Shown one piece after another: positions 1 through 9,379 of a DNA stretch of 64,000 nt. Where the stretch lies: contig NZ_SRYB01000008.1 of NCBI RefSeq assembly GCF_004793975.1, forward strand, positions 82,992-146,991. Direction: 5' to 3'. The DNA is from Lepagella muris. Lineage in GTDB: Bacteria; Bacteroidota; Bacteroidia; Bacteroidales; Muribaculaceae. Position 1 is the first letter of the stretch, and every line of letters starts with the position of its first letter. The position numbers and the translations under genes were made by a program. Under the pieces are notes generated by a model. It searched no databases. It saw only the letters and a list, made by a program, of their open reading frames with translations, and had not been told where the DNA came from.

Positions 1-916
1 AACTGCCATCCCATAGATTCTCCGAAACCGCATACCATGATATTTCGGGATGAAAAGACGAACTACTTGAATCGTAAAAATACAATCCTGAACATAATCT
101 GCAAATCAACATCGAGATAGAGATTAGACTTTCACCTGAAGATTCAAAACCATAGATTGATTCCGACAGAAACGGAGTGTTTAGCAGAGTCTGAATGAAA
201 TCCTCAGCACTTATCTCTTCCTTTATATTATCTGGATATAGAGAACTGTTCCAACTTAGAATAAAAGGTGACGATTCATAATGAAGACCCTTGTCTCTGA
301 CAGGTATATCTGCGATATTGTGACTTACGGCAGTGTTATCATATACCCAATGCCAATCAATACTATTGTATATATTATTATCAAATGGGTAGGTGTATTG
401 ATAGAAAGTACCTTTCACTTTTCCATCAATAAATCTTAAAGACAAGGAGATCCTCATACCTAATGTGTCAAGTTTACATTCGCAGGAATATCTACTTGTT
501 TTTTCTTCAACAACATGTCCGTTCTCATCATATTTGAATACTTTATTGGAATTGGGAACAAAGGTGACCGGTAGGGAAGCCTCTTTACCAAATTTCAGGA
601 ATGACAATCTCGGAAGTTTATCATTAGCGGAGATTCCCGGCACTGTCTCCAAGTCAAAATCATCAGTTGTAAAAGTAATATATCCTTCATTATTTTCATT
701 TGCCGTCACCACAAGTCTATCATACGGACGCATTTCCACCTGCTCAGTCCAAGAGCCATGTGAATAGTAAGTCGTTTCAAGATATACATCTTCTGGAGAA
801 TAAGACCGGTTCTCAATCCTTACGACAGGTTCCGGCTCCGGTTTCACGACATCATCCTTCCCACATCCGGCAAGTAAGGTGGAAGCGATTAAGCAAAAAT
901 AACTTAATTTCCTCAT
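1..916 (-). CDS. Putative lipoprotein of unknown function, 3' end cut by window edge
   Basis: The frame is open from the ATG at 914-916 to the left edge (305 codons), so the C-terminus is missing. The N-terminus is basic, then hydrophobic, then a lipobox (LLAGC) followed by an Asp-containing, proline/glutamate-rich linker (GKDDVVKPEPEP). This is a standard Bacteroidetes exported lipoprotein layout, so the protein is probably anchored in the outer or inner membrane. The mature part has short beta-rich stretches but I recognise no family. It is AT-richer than the genes to its right. Function unknown. Confidence 0.8.
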   Translation of the reverse strand, partial: MRKLSYFCLIASTLLAGCGKDDVVKPEPEPVVRIENRSYSPEDVYLETTYYSHGSWTEQVEMRPYDRLVVTANENNEGYITFTTDDFDLETVPGISANDKLPRLSFLKFGKEASLPVTFVPNSNKVFKYDENGHVVEEKTSRYSCECKLDTLGMRISLSLRFIDGKVKGTFYQYTYPFDNNIYNSIDWHWVYDNTAVSHNIADIPVRDKGLHYESSPFILSWNSSLYPDNIKEEISAEDFIQTLLNTPFLSESIYGFESSGESLISISMLICRLCSGLYFYDSSSSSFHPEISWYAVSENLWDGS

Positions 917-1001
917 AATCTCTAAGTTTTTATATTTCAATCGCAAAAATACTTCTTTTTATTATTTCCACAAAAATTTTATCCCAATTTTAATACAAAA
1001 A

Positions 1002-1156
1002 CTCCGCGCTCTCTATGCACTCTGCGGTTATTACACCACGGGGAGCACGGAGAACGCGGCGAGTTTAGTTTTTATTTATGATAAAATTTCTCTGTGCTCT
1101 TTGTGCTCCCTGCGGTTGTTTTACCACGCGGAACACGGGAAGCACGGAGATTTTAT
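1002..1156. repeat. Two related imperfect palindromic intergenic repeats
   Basis: Two diverged copies of a ~60-bp unit lie at about 1002-1061 and 1091-1150. Both hold the core CTGCGGTT(A/G)TT followed by (T)ACCACG and end in AGCACGGAG or a close variant. The second sits in a longer imperfect hairpin whose ends are ATAAAAT (1081) and ATTTTAT (to 1156). It lies just past the stop of the minus-strand CoA-transferase, so it could act as its terminator (inference). Confidence 0.6.
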
Positions 1157-1173
1157 TGGCTATTTATGCGGAA

Positions 1174-2670
1174 TCAGTATTTGGATAGATCGACGTTGCG
1201 CATGTCACCGCTCTGGAGGAATTCCGTGTGGAATGCAAGCGATGCACGAAGTGTGTGCGGGGTCTGTCCACCTGTCGGACCGCCCATGTTGAGATAGTCG
1301 GTCAGCAATTCGCGATACATCGGGTGAGCACAATTGTTGATAATCTCCTTAGCTCGCTGGATAGGATCCTTGCCACGAAGATCGGCAATACCCTGGTCAG
1401 TGACGATTATGTCTACAGAGTGCTCAGAATGATCCATGTGGGAAACCATCGGCACAATGTTAGAAATCTTACCCTCCTTGGTGATTGACGGGCAAGAGAA
1501 GATTGATATGTAGGCATTACGTGCGAAGTCGCCCGAACCGCCGATACCGTTCATCATGCGTGTGCCGGTCACATGTGTAGAGTTGACATTACCGAATATG
1601 TCAGCCTCAAGCGCAGTGTTCATGGCGATTACACCGAGACGACGGATTACCTCCGGATTGTTAGAGATCTCCACCGGACGGATCACTACCTTCTCCTTGA
1701 AGAACTCGATATTGTCTATGACGTCCTGCTCCACCTCATTGGACACGGTCAGTGAGCTTGTGCTGCCAAATTTGCAACGACCTTTCTTCATGAGATCGAT
1801 GACTGCATCCTGAATCACCTCAGTATACATTGCGAAGGGAGGAATCTCCTTGGCATCGGCAAGACCATATAGAACAGCATTTGCCACGTTGCCCACACCA
1901 CTCTGTATGGGGAGGAATGACGACGGTATTCTTCCTGCCCTCATCTCTCCGATAAGGAAATCACAGACGTTTGCACCAATCTTGTTTGTCACCTCATCGG
2001 GATTGGAGAATGCCTTCACTCCATCGAAAGAGTCGCTCATCACGACGCCCACAATCTTATCCGGATCAAGCTTGAGCACCGGAGAACCGATACGGTCATT
2101 GGGATGGAAGATAGGAATCACGTCGCGGTTAGGGGGATCAAGCGGCAGATAGATGTCGTGCAATCCGAAAAGAGCATGATGCAGTTTCTCGTTAAGCTCT
2201 ATGATGATTTTCTTTGCATACTTGGCATAAGTCGGCACGTTGCCCACACCCATACCAACCACCACTGTACCGTCATCCTTGATGTCGCTCACCTCTATGA
2301 TGGCAAAGTCAAGCTCGCCATAGAATCCATAGCGGAATTTCTGTGCAAGTTCCGAAAGATGAAGGTCGAAATAGTGGCAATCGTGAGCATTGATACGCTT
2401 ACGAAGGTCAGGAAGATTCTGATAGGGAGTACGCATGCCTATAGCATTCGCACGCGCAAGCACACCGTCGCAACGGTCGCTTGTAGATGCGCCGGAGAAA
2501 ATGTTGATCTTAAATTCTTTTCCTTCAGCGTGAAGACGTTCAGCCATTTCTGCTATCGCAGTCGGAACCACTTTTGGAGCTCCCGGGGCTGTGAAACCGG
2601 AAAGACCAACGTTGTCGCCATTATGAAACAACGATGCGGCCTCCTGGGGTGATAAGACAGGAAATCTCAT
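1174..2670 (-). CDS. Acetyl-CoA hydrolase/transferase (succinate:acetate CoA-transferase family)
   Basis: A class I CoA-transferase of about 498 residues, full length for the AarC/Cat1-type family, which moves CoA between acyl-CoA and a carboxylate such as acetate or succinate. The N-terminus reads LSPQEAASLFHNGDNVGLSG, a typical family start. The conserved YTEVIQD segment in mid-protein carries the glutamate expected to form the CoA thioester, and glycine-rich GIGGSGDF loops follow. I chose the ATG at 2670 because family members begin there; an upstream ATG at 2697 adds nine atypical residues. In a fermenting gut anaerobe it would link acetate or succinate formation to CoA recycling (inference). 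It is monocistronic, with a TAATTTTG promoter box upstream. Confidence 0.9.
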   Translation of the reverse strand: MRFPVLSPQEAASLFHNGDNVGLSGFTAPGAPKVVPTAIAEMAERLHAEGKEFKINIFSGASTSDRCDGVLARANAIGMRTPYQNLPDLRKRINAHDCHYFDLHLSELAQKFRYGFYGELDFAIIEVSDIKDDGTVVVGMGVGNVPTYAKYAKKIIIELNEKLHHALFGLHDIYLPLDPPNRDVIPIFHPNDRIGSPVLKLDPDKIVGVVMSDSFDGVKAFSNPDEVTNKIGANVCDFLIGEMRAGRIPSSFLPIQSGVGNVANAVLYGLADAKEIPPFAMYTEVIQDAVIDLMKKGRCKFGSTSSLTVSNEVEQDVIDNIEFFKEKVVIRPVEISNNPEVIRRLGVIAMNTALEADIFGNVNSTHVTGTRMMNGIGGSGDFARNAYISIFSCPSITKEGKISNIVPMVSHMDHSEHSVDIIVTDQGIADLRGKDPIQRAKEIINNCAHPMYRELLTDYLNMGGPTGGQTPHTLRASLAFHTEFLQSGDMRNVDLSKY

Positions 2671-2762
2671 TTTGTATATTTTTAGTTGTTTCCACATGCG
2701 GAAAAATGACCGGCTCTCTCAATGTTGTGCAACACCATAAACATTCTTCCGCATTTTATTCG

Positions 2763-2770
2763 CAAAATTA
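2763..2770 (-). promoter_or_regulatory. Putative minus-7 box for the CoA-transferase gene
   Basis: TAATTTTG on the minus strand fits the Bacteroidetes TAnnTTTG minus-7 consensus and lies about 93 bp before the chosen start. No good TTTG is visible at the minus-33 position, so support is moderate. Confidence 0.45.
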
Positions 2771-2940
2771 GCGAATTAATTCCATTCAACCAACCGTATT
2801 GGCATAAAAAGCACAGAGCGACAGGATAAAAAAGCGAGTATTCAGCAACAAGTTGACGTGCCTGTATTGTTATAAGTAGTAGGTCTTATCAAGTAAGTAC
2901 CTACACCAATAAATCATCTCATTGAAGTCATTTACGAAAT

Positions 2941-4122
2941 ATGAATACAAACGACACTTCGTCTCACATCTCCACATCCCCCGGAGCTATTCCCGATGTC
3001 TCCACAAATACCTCCTCCCTCATTCCCTCTACCACATCCGTCTCCGATTCCGGACATTCCTACAAGAATGCGGTCAGGGAATACTTGGGGAAAGGACTGC
3101 GCTATGTCGTTCCACTCGTCATATCGGTATGCCTTCTTATATGGCTGTTTCATAAAGTCAATTTCCATGACGTAGTGACTACGGTCAAGGATGGATGCAA
3201 TTTCTGCTGGATTGCAGTGATGATGCTTCTGACCATGCTGTCGCGCATGATCCGTGGAGTGAGATGGGGTCTTCAGCTTCGTGCTGCCGGCGTGAAGAGA
3301 ATGCCGGTGGTGTGTGAATGGGTCACGATATGGGGAGCGTATGCCCTCAACATCGTCTTTCCGCAGCTCGGCGAGGCGTGGCGGTGCGTGTTTGTTAGCC
3401 GCAGGGAGAAGACGCAACTCTCCACCGTAATCGGCACGGATGTGGGCGACCGGGGTTCAGACCTCGTGGTCATCCTTGTGCTGCTGGGCGTGTCGCTCGT
3501 GGTGGCACACCCTTTCATCTCTGATTTCATCAACAGATACTCCCTCGGAAGAGATATGCGCGACATTACTGACGACCCTGTGGTATGGATAGGTCTCGGC
3601 ATCGTCGTCGGCGGCTTATGGGCGATACTGCATTTCTGCAAGACTATGATATGGGTGAAACGTCTCGACACCAATCTCGACAGGATATGGGATGGCTTCA
3701 AAGTGATATTCACCATGAAGAAATGGTGGCTCTATCTCCTGCTGACCATTGCAATATGGGTATGCTATTTCCTTCAGACGTATGTAGTGTTCTTCGCATT
3801 CCCGTTCACACACAAACTCATCACCGACCCCCACATGGCGTATGGGCTAATTCCGGGGCTGGTGGTGTTTGTATTCGGATCGATGTCAATGGCGATACCC
3901 TCCAACGGCGGTCTTGGTCCCTGGAACCTTGCCATCATGTTCGCTCTCTCGCTTTTTGGCATATCCAACACTGAAGGGACAGCATTCAGCATCGTGATGT
4001 GGAGCTGCCAGGCTATTATGATCATTGCGCTTGGAGTATTCTCCGCAATATACGTTTCCACCACGTCCGGCAAAGGTGGAGATACCACACAAAATACATC
4101 GACATCAGCCGCAAAGGCATAA
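2941..4122 (+). CDS. UPF0104 / lysylphosphatidylglycerol-synthase-type TM protein
   Basis: A 393-residue integral membrane protein. A Ser/Thr-rich cytoplasmic N-terminus (about 1-45) is followed by some eight hydrophobic segments. Family hallmarks are GEAWRCVFVSRREK near residue 145 and SNGGLGPWN in the last third, both typical of the flippase-like MprF-N/UPF0104 superfamily. Members move lipids or lipid-linked intermediates across the membrane, but this protein lacks the soluble synthase domain, so lysyl-lipid synthesis is not indicated. Substrate unknown. It converges on enolase, sharing a strong bidirectional terminator. Confidence 0.8.
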   Translation: MNTNDTSSHISTSPGAIPDVSTNTSSLIPSTTSVSDSGHSYKNAVREYLGKGLRYVVPLVISVCLLIWLFHKVNFHDVVTTVKDGCNFCWIAVMMLLTMLSRMIRGVRWGLQLRAAGVKRMPVVCEWVTIWGAYALNIVFPQLGEAWRCVFVSRREKTQLSTVIGTDVGDRGSDLVVILVLLGVSLVVAHPFISDFINRYSLGRDMRDITDDPVVWIGLGIVVGGLWAILHFCKTMIWVKRLDTNLDRIWDGFKVIFTMKKWWLYLLLTIAIWVCYFLQTYVVFFAFPFTHKLITDPHMAYGLIPGLVVFVFGSMSMAIPSNGGLGPWNLAIMFALSLFGISNTEGTAFSIVMWSCQAIMIIALGVFSAIYVSTTSGKGGDTTQNTSTSAAKA

Positions 4123-4124
4123 TA

Positions 4125-4160
4125 AAACTCCCGGCATAGTTTCGACCATGCCGGGAGTTT
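4125..4160. terminator. Bidirectional intrinsic terminator between flippase-like gene and eno
   Basis: A perfect 13-bp stem (4125-4137 with 4148-4160; AAACTCCCGGCAT arm) around a 10-nt loop, with A residues on one side and T residues on the other. It lies between two convergent genes and can serve both. Confidence 0.9.
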
Positions 4161-4186
4161 CATATTTTCAAGCAGTAAGAAGGAAC

Positions 4187-5488
4187 TTACTTCTTAGCGA
4201 TTTTCTTGTAGCCGTACTGAGCATCCTTGCCAAGTTCCTCCTGGATGCGGAGAAGCTGGTTGTATTTAGCCATACGGTCAGAGCGGCTTGCAGAACCGGT
4301 CTTGATCTGACCAGCGTTTGTAGCCACAGCGATGTCAGCGATAGTAGCGTCCTCAGTCTCGCCTGAACGGTGAGAGATGACAGCTGTGTAGCCGTTGCGC
4401 TGAGCCATCTCAACTGCACGGAGAGTCTCAGTGAGTGAACCGATCTGGTTAACCTTCACGAGGATTGAGTTAGCGCAACCCTCAGCGATGCCACGCTCGA
4501 GATATTTAACGTTAGTAACGAAGAGGTCGTCACCTACGAGCTGGCAACGGTCGCCGATAAGGTCTGTGAGAAGCTTCCAGCCCTCCCAGTCGTTCTCAGC
4601 CATACCGTCCTCGATAGAGTCGATAGGATATTTGCTTACGAGTTCAGCCATGTACTGAGCCTGCTCCTCGCTTGTAAGAACCTTACCGTTCTCCTCTTTC
4701 GGAGTGCCGTTGTTGAGTGAAGAGTAGTGGTATTTACCATCTCTGTAGAACTCAGAAGAAGCAACGTCAAGACCGATAGTCACGTCCTTACCGGGCTCGT
4801 AACCTGCTTTCTTGATAGCCTCCATAATTACGTTGAGAGCGTCCTCTGTGCCTTCGAGCTTGGGAGCGAAACCACCCTCGTCACCTACTGCTGTAGCAAG
4901 ACCGCGAGCCTTGAGCACTGATTTGAGGTTGTGGAATACCTCTGTACCCATGCGGATACCCTCTTTGAAGCAGCATGCGCCTACAGGACGGATCATGAAC
5001 TCCTGGAAGCAGATGGGAGCGTCAGAGTGAGCACCACCGTTGATGATGTTCATCATAGGCACGGGGAGCACGTAGCTATTTGCACCACCGATATATTTGT
5101 AAAGGGGAAGACCGAGATAGTCAGCGGCTGCCTTAGCAACTGCGAGAGAAACGCCGAGGATAGCGTTTGCACCGAGGTTAGATTTTGTCGGAGTGCCGTC
5201 GAGAGCGATCATAGCCTCGTCTACTGCAATCTGATCAAGTGCGCTCATACCTTTGAGAGCCTCAGCGATAGGACCGTTCACGTTAGCTACGGCTTTCTGT
5301 ACGCCTTTGCCCATGTAGCGGCTCTTGTCGCCGTCACGAAGCTCAAGAGCCTCGTTTACGCCTGTAGATGCTCCGGAGGGAACAGCTGCACGACCGAATG
5401 CACCGCTTTCGAGATATACGTCAACTTCTACTGTAGGATTGCCACGGGAATCAAGCACCTCGCGACCGATAATCTTTTCAATTTTCAT
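4187..5488 (-). CDS. eno: Enolase (phosphopyruvate hydratase)
   Basis: Interconverts 2-phosphoglycerate and phosphoenolpyruvate in glycolysis. The 433-residue product begins MKIEKIIGREVLDSRGNPTV, the canonical enolase N-terminus. It contains the SGASTG loop, the catalytic VGDEGGFAP segment, metal-ligand regions GLDVASSEF and EDG, QLVGDDLFVTN, and the C-terminal SHRSGETED with KTGSASRSDR. An ATG 33 bp upstream (5521) would add eleven non-conserved residues, so the internal start is preferred. Monocistronic; expected to be highly expressed. Cytoplasmic, Mg-dependent dimer or octamer (family knowledge). Confidence 0.97.
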   Translation of the reverse strand: MKIEKIIGREVLDSRGNPTVEVDVYLESGAFGRAAVPSGASTGVNEALELRDGDKSRYMGKGVQKAVANVNGPIAEALKGMSALDQIAVDEAMIALDGTPTKSNLGANAILGVSLAVAKAAADYLGLPLYKYIGGANSYVLPVPMMNIINGGAHSDAPICFQEFMIRPVGACCFKEGIRMGTEVFHNLKSVLKARGLATAVGDEGGFAPKLEGTEDALNVIMEAIKKAGYEPGKDVTIGLDVASSEFYRDGKYHYSSLNNGTPKEENGKVLTSEEQAQYMAELVSKYPIDSIEDGMAENDWEGWKLLTDLIGDRCQLVGDDLFVTNVKYLERGIAEGCANSILVKVNQIGSLTETLRAVEMAQRNGYTAVISHRSGETEDATIADIAVATNAGQIKTGSASRSDRMAKYNQLLRIQEELGKDAQYGYKKIAKK

Positions 5489-5609
5489 GTCTTGAATATG
5501 ATTTAAAACATTAGTTCTCAATATTTATTTTAAGCGACGACCCGCAACGTTCTATTTTCTTTCCTACTGCCGCCGCTCTTCTAAAAGGATGGCATACCCT
5601 TTTCGTCTG

Positions 5610-5617
5610 CAAATTTA
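5610..5617 (-). promoter_or_regulatory. Putative minus-7 box for eno
   Basis: TAAATTTG on the minus strand, 122 bp upstream of the eno start, matches TAnnTTTG. The minus-33 element is not clear. Confidence 0.45.
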
Positions 5618-5771
5618 GAAATAATTTCTCATATTATCCATATTCCACGAAATTTTTTAACCAATTTTACATCCTTTTATATCAACTTACCTCCGGAAAG
5701 GGATGGTCTATGACTTATTTTTTGTAATTTAGCGTAATTTTTGAGTCAAAACACAAGCTGACCATAAACCA

Positions 5772-7163
5772 ATGACCACACAGCAACTCACCGACCTGAC
5801 CCTCTCGATGCTCGCGTTCGTGCCAAATGACCGGCAGCTCGCGCTTATCCATGCCCTATCCTCGTTTATCATCAACAGGGGACCTCGCGACGTATTCGTA
5901 CTTAACGGATATGCCGGTACGGGAAAGACCTCCGTGATGGGTGCCACGGTGAAGGCATTGCGCATGTCAAACGTCAAGACATTCCTTCTCGCCCCGACGG
6001 GAAGAGCTGCGAAAGTGGCGGCGGCAATGTCAGGCGACAAGGCTTCGACCATACACAAACGTATCTTCCGCGGCGACTCCACAAACCCAAGCAACACCAC
6101 ATTCTTCCTCGCCGAGAATAAGGATGCCTACTCCTTATTTATAGTGGATGAGGCTTCACTCGTCACCGACGGTCAATCCTTCTCCTCATCGCTGCTTCAG
6201 CAAATGTGTCGCCACGTCTATGGTGCTCCCGGATGTGCCATGATTTTAGTGGGGGATCTCGCACAGCTTCCCCCGGTGGGACAGTCGGACAGCCCCGCGA
6301 TGAATCCGGAACGATTAAGGCAGATTGGACTGAACCCGATATTCTTCACCCTCGACCTCCCCGTGAGGCAGTCGGCAGGGAGTGGGATACTCCACAACGC
6401 CACCATCATCCGGAAGTTTCTTTTCGGCAACCAAGACAGCAGCCAGTTCAGTCTCTACACACGCAACTTTCCCGACGTGACGGTCATATCATCACAGGAA
6501 CTTGCCGACTCGCTATCCGACTCATGGGGCAGCGTCGGACAGGATGAGACGCTAATAGTCACACGTTCGAACCGACGCGCCAATAATTTCAACCGCGCAA
6601 TACGCAACATGGTAATGTATGCCGACGCGCCACTCCAGCAAGGCGACCGCATCGTGATTGCCAAGAATGATTATTATTGGAGCAAGATCAACAAGCTGAA
6701 GAATTTCATAGCCAACGGAGAGACAGCGGAAGTGACATGGGTAGGTAAGAATGAGAAGGCTTACGGCAGATGGTTTGCGGAAGTGGAGCTGAAACTGCCC
6801 GACACCCCTACCCCGGTGGCAGCCAAAATCATGCTCCGCAGCCTTATCGCCGACGGTCCGACAGTGCCGCGTGAAGAGATGGAACGTTTTTACAACCGCG
6901 TCATGGCGGAGTATGACGGAGAACTCTCTCATAAGATAAAGGGTGCTCTTGAAGACCCGTTCTATAATGCCCTGCATGCCAAATATGCTTACTGCGTCAC
7001 CTGCCACAAGGCTCAGGGAGGACAATGGCGACACGTCTACGTCGACATGGGTGCCATAGATCCCGAGGCGATCGGGAGCGATTTCTACCGCTGGCTCTAC
7101 ACTGCCGTGACACGCGCCACGGAACGCCTTTTCATCATAAATCCCAGTATACCCTGCGTCTGA
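5772..7163 (+). CDS. RecD-like superfamily 1 DNA helicase / AAA_30-type ATPase
   Basis: 463 residues with a complete SF1 helicase core. Walker A is NGYAGTGKTS near residue 46, Walker B is FIVDEAS near 120, and LVGDLAQLPPVG follows as motif III. The C-terminal UvrD_C_2-like part has VTCHKAQGGQW and WLYTAVTRATERL (motifs V-VI). It is shorter than RecD2, lacking its long N-terminal HhH region, and matches the stand-alone RecD-like ATPases common in Bacteroidetes, which are presumed 5'-3' DNA helicases in repair. No RecB or RecC gene is near. The product has no signal and should be cytoplasmic. The ATG follows an A-rich leader. Confidence 0.85.
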   Translation: MTTQQLTDLTLSMLAFVPNDRQLALIHALSSFIINRGPRDVFVLNGYAGTGKTSVMGATVKALRMSNVKTFLLAPTGRAAKVAAAMSGDKASTIHKRIFRGDSTNPSNTTFFLAENKDAYSLFIVDEASLVTDGQSFSSSLLQQMCRHVYGAPGCAMILVGDLAQLPPVGQSDSPAMNPERLRQIGLNPIFFTLDLPVRQSAGSGILHNATIIRKFLFGNQDSSQFSLYTRNFPDVTVISSQELADSLSDSWGSVGQDETLIVTRSNRRANNFNRAIRNMVMYADAPLQQGDRIVIAKNDYYWSKINKLKNFIANGETAEVTWVGKNEKAYGRWFAEVELKLPDTPTPVAAKIMLRSLIADGPTVPREEMERFYNRVMAEYDGELSHKIKGALEDPFYNALHAKYAYCVTCHKAQGGQWRHVYVDMGAIDPEAIGSDFYRWLYTAVTRATERLFIINPSIPCV

Positions 7164-7280
7164 CCCGGAGTGAGATTTCTCATGACAAGATTTCTTGTAT
7201 TATATCATGCCAAAATGACGGTATAAACCGCATTATGACCTCTTATTGAAGAAATATTTCTCTAATACAGATATTTTTCG

Positions 7281-7288
7281 TAACTTTG
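7281..7288 (+). promoter_or_regulatory. Putative minus-7 box for fabD-asd
   Basis: TAACTTTG fits the TAnnTTTG consensus. TTTC at 7257-7260, 20 bp upstream, is a 3-of-4 match to the minus-33 TTTG. The box lies 57 bp before the fabD start. Confidence 0.6.
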
Positions 7289-7344
7289 TCGCCAAAAGTT
7301 TCGAACATTTTATCCCAAAGGTAAAAAACAACAACAGATTAAGA

Positions 7345-8223
7345 ATGAAAGCATACGTTTTCCCGGGCCAGGGTGCTCAGTTCGTAGGCATGGGTAAAGA
7401 CCTCTACGAGACAAATGCAGAAGCTCGCAAACTCTTTGACGAGGCAAACGAGATTCTCGGTTTCCGTATCACAGACCTCATGTTTGAAGGCACAGAGGAC
7501 GACCTCAAGCAGACAAAGGTGACACAGCCCGCCATCTTCCTCCACAGCGTGATTCTCGCCAAAAGTCTTGGCGACGAGTTCAAGCCAGACATGGTAGCCG
7601 GTCACAGCCTCGGAGAGTTCTCAGCACTCGTGGCAGCCGGTGCTCTCTCATTTGAGGAGGGACTCAAACTTGTGTCAGCCCGTGCACACGCCATGCAGAA
7701 GGCATGTGAGGCACGCCCCTCAACAATGGCAGCAGTGCTTGCGCTTCCCGATGCCAAGGTAGAGGAGCTTTGCGCTGAAGTAGACGACGTTGTTGCTCCC
7801 GCCAACTACAACTGCCCCGGTCAGGTGGTAATCTCCGGCACAGTGGAAGGTATTGATGCCGCATGCGAGAAGATGCTTGCTGCCGGTGCAAAACGTGCAA
7901 TGAAGCTTAAAGTGGGCGGTGCGTTCCATAGCCCTCTCATGCAGCCTGCACAGGAGGAGCTCGCAGAGGCTATCGCAGCAGCGAAATTCCAGACTCCCGT
8001 ATGCCCCGTATATCAGAATGTAGACGCCAAGCCTCACACAGATCCTGAAGAGATCAAGGCTAACCTCATCAAGCAGCTCACCGCTCCGGTGCGTTGGACT
8101 CAGGACGTAGAGGCTATGATCGCTGACGGTGCCGATGAATTTATCGAGCTTGGTCCCGGCTCTGTGCTTCAGGGTCTGGTGAAGAAAATCAACCGCGGAG
8201 TTGCCACTTCCGGCAAGCAGTAA
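7345..8223 (+). CDS. fabD: Malonyl-CoA:ACP transacylase
   Basis: Loads malonate from malonyl-CoA onto acyl carrier protein, which commits it to type II fatty-acid synthesis. The 292-residue product starts MKAYVFPGQGAQFVGMG, the family N-terminus. It has the nucleophile elbow VAGHSLGEFSAL (catalytic Ser near residue 93), GGAFHSPLM with the catalytic His, and the C-terminal ELGPGSVLQGLVKK. The frame is open to an ATG at 7246, but that would read through the promoter and add 33 non-conserved residues. asd follows 27 bp downstream and is probably co-transcribed. Confidence 0.95.
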   Translation: MKAYVFPGQGAQFVGMGKDLYETNAEARKLFDEANEILGFRITDLMFEGTEDDLKQTKVTQPAIFLHSVILAKSLGDEFKPDMVAGHSLGEFSALVAAGALSFEEGLKLVSARAHAMQKACEARPSTMAAVLALPDAKVEELCAEVDDVVAPANYNCPGQVVISGTVEGIDAACEKMLAAGAKRAMKLKVGGAFHSPLMQPAQEELAEAIAAAKFQTPVCPVYQNVDAKPHTDPEEIKANLIKQLTAPVRWTQDVEAMIADGADEFIELGPGSVLQGLVKKINRGVATSGKQ

Positions 8224-8250
8224 TCACCACGCAAAAAGGAGACACTCATT

Positions 8251-9270
8251 ATGAACGTAGCAATAGTAGGCGCCAGTGGCGCAGTAGGTCAGGAGCTTCT
8301 CAAAGTGCTTGACGAGCAGAATTTTCCCGTAGACAATCTGCGTCTCTTCGGTTCGCCGCGCAGCGCAGGTTCAGAGTATGAGTTCCGCGGCAAGAGAGTG
8401 GTTGTAGAGCTTCTGTCGAAAGATTCCGACTTCTCCGGCATAGACATTGCCTTCACTTCAGCCGGTGCGGGCACTTCAAAGGAATATGCCGACGTGATCA
8501 CTCGCCACGGTGCAGTCATGATCGACAACAGCAGCGCGTTCCGTATGGATGCTGACGTGCCTTTGGTGGTGCCGGAAGTAAACGGAGAGGATGCCCTCGA
8601 CCGTCCGCGCAATATAATCGGCAACCCTAACTGTACAACGATACAGATGGTGGTGGCTCTGAAGCCTATCCACGACCTCTCCCCCATCCGCCGTGTGCAC
8701 GTGGCAACTTATCAGGCTGCCAGCGGCGCGGGTGCTGCTGCCATGCAGGAGCTTATCAACCAGTATAAGGAGCTTGCCGACGGCAACGCGCCGACAATCG
8801 AGAAGTTTGCTTATCAGCTTGCATTCAACCTCATCCCCCACGTAGACGTGTTTACCGAAAACGGCTATACGAAGGAGGAGATGAAGATGTATAACGAGAC
8901 GCGTAAGATCATGCATTCCGACGACATCAAGGTCAGCGCAACGTGTGTGCGCGTTCCCGTTCTGCGTGCTCATAGCGAGGCTATCTGGCTTGAGACTGAG
9001 CGTCCGCTCTCTACAGAGGAGGTGCTTGCTGCCTTTGAGAAGGCTCCAGGTCTGATCGTCAAGGATAATCCTGCCGAGAAGGAATACCCGATGCCGCTCG
9101 ACATCACAGGCAAGGATCCCGTATATGTAGGACGTCTGCGCAAAGATCTCTGCGATCCCAACGGGCTCAGCTTCTGGGTAGTAGGCGACCAGATAAAGAA
9201 AGGCGCCGCCCTCAACGCCGTCCAGATCGCGCTCTGGCTCCTTGAGCATGACGACCGCCTGAAAAAGTAA
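8251..9270 (+). CDS. asd: Aspartate-semialdehyde dehydrogenase
   Basis: Reduces aspartyl phosphate to aspartate semialdehyde with NADPH, on the path to lysine/diaminopimelate, threonine and methionine. The 339-residue product opens with the Rossmann motif VGASGAVGQELL and has the catalytic cysteine in GNPNCTTIQM near residue 130. YQAASGAGAAAM and RVPVLRAHSE, typical of the family, follow. A visible purine-rich ribosome site (AAAAGGAGA) precedes the ATG, stronger than most here. It is probably the second gene of a fabD operon and ends at a clear terminator. Confidence 0.95.
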   Translation: MNVAIVGASGAVGQELLKVLDEQNFPVDNLRLFGSPRSAGSEYEFRGKRVVVELLSKDSDFSGIDIAFTSAGAGTSKEYADVITRHGAVMIDNSSAFRMDADVPLVVPEVNGEDALDRPRNIIGNPNCTTIQMVVALKPIHDLSPIRRVHVATYQAASGAGAAAMQELINQYKELADGNAPTIEKFAYQLAFNLIPHVDVFTENGYTKEEMKMYNETRKIMHSDDIKVSATCVRVPVLRAHSEAIWLETERPLSTEEVLAAFEKAPGLIVKDNPAEKEYPMPLDITGKDPVYVGRLRKDLCDPNGLSFWVVGDQIKKGAALNAVQIALWLLEHDDRLKK

Positions 9271-9294
9271 GACGAAATATACAATCGGTAATCA

Positions 9295-9344
9295 AAAAAA
9301 TCACCCCCGCAGTCATTTCTCATAGACTACGGGGGTGATTTTTA
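9295..9344 (+). terminator. Intrinsic terminator after asd
   Basis: Stem AATCACCCCC (9299-9308) with GGGGGTGATT (9331-9340), extended inward with one mismatch, flanked by A7 and a T run. It can work in both directions, and so could also serve the convergent fucose-synthase gene. Confidence 0.85.
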
Positions 9345-9379
9345 TTAACTAATCCATATATGCTTCTGTGGGAATCGGA

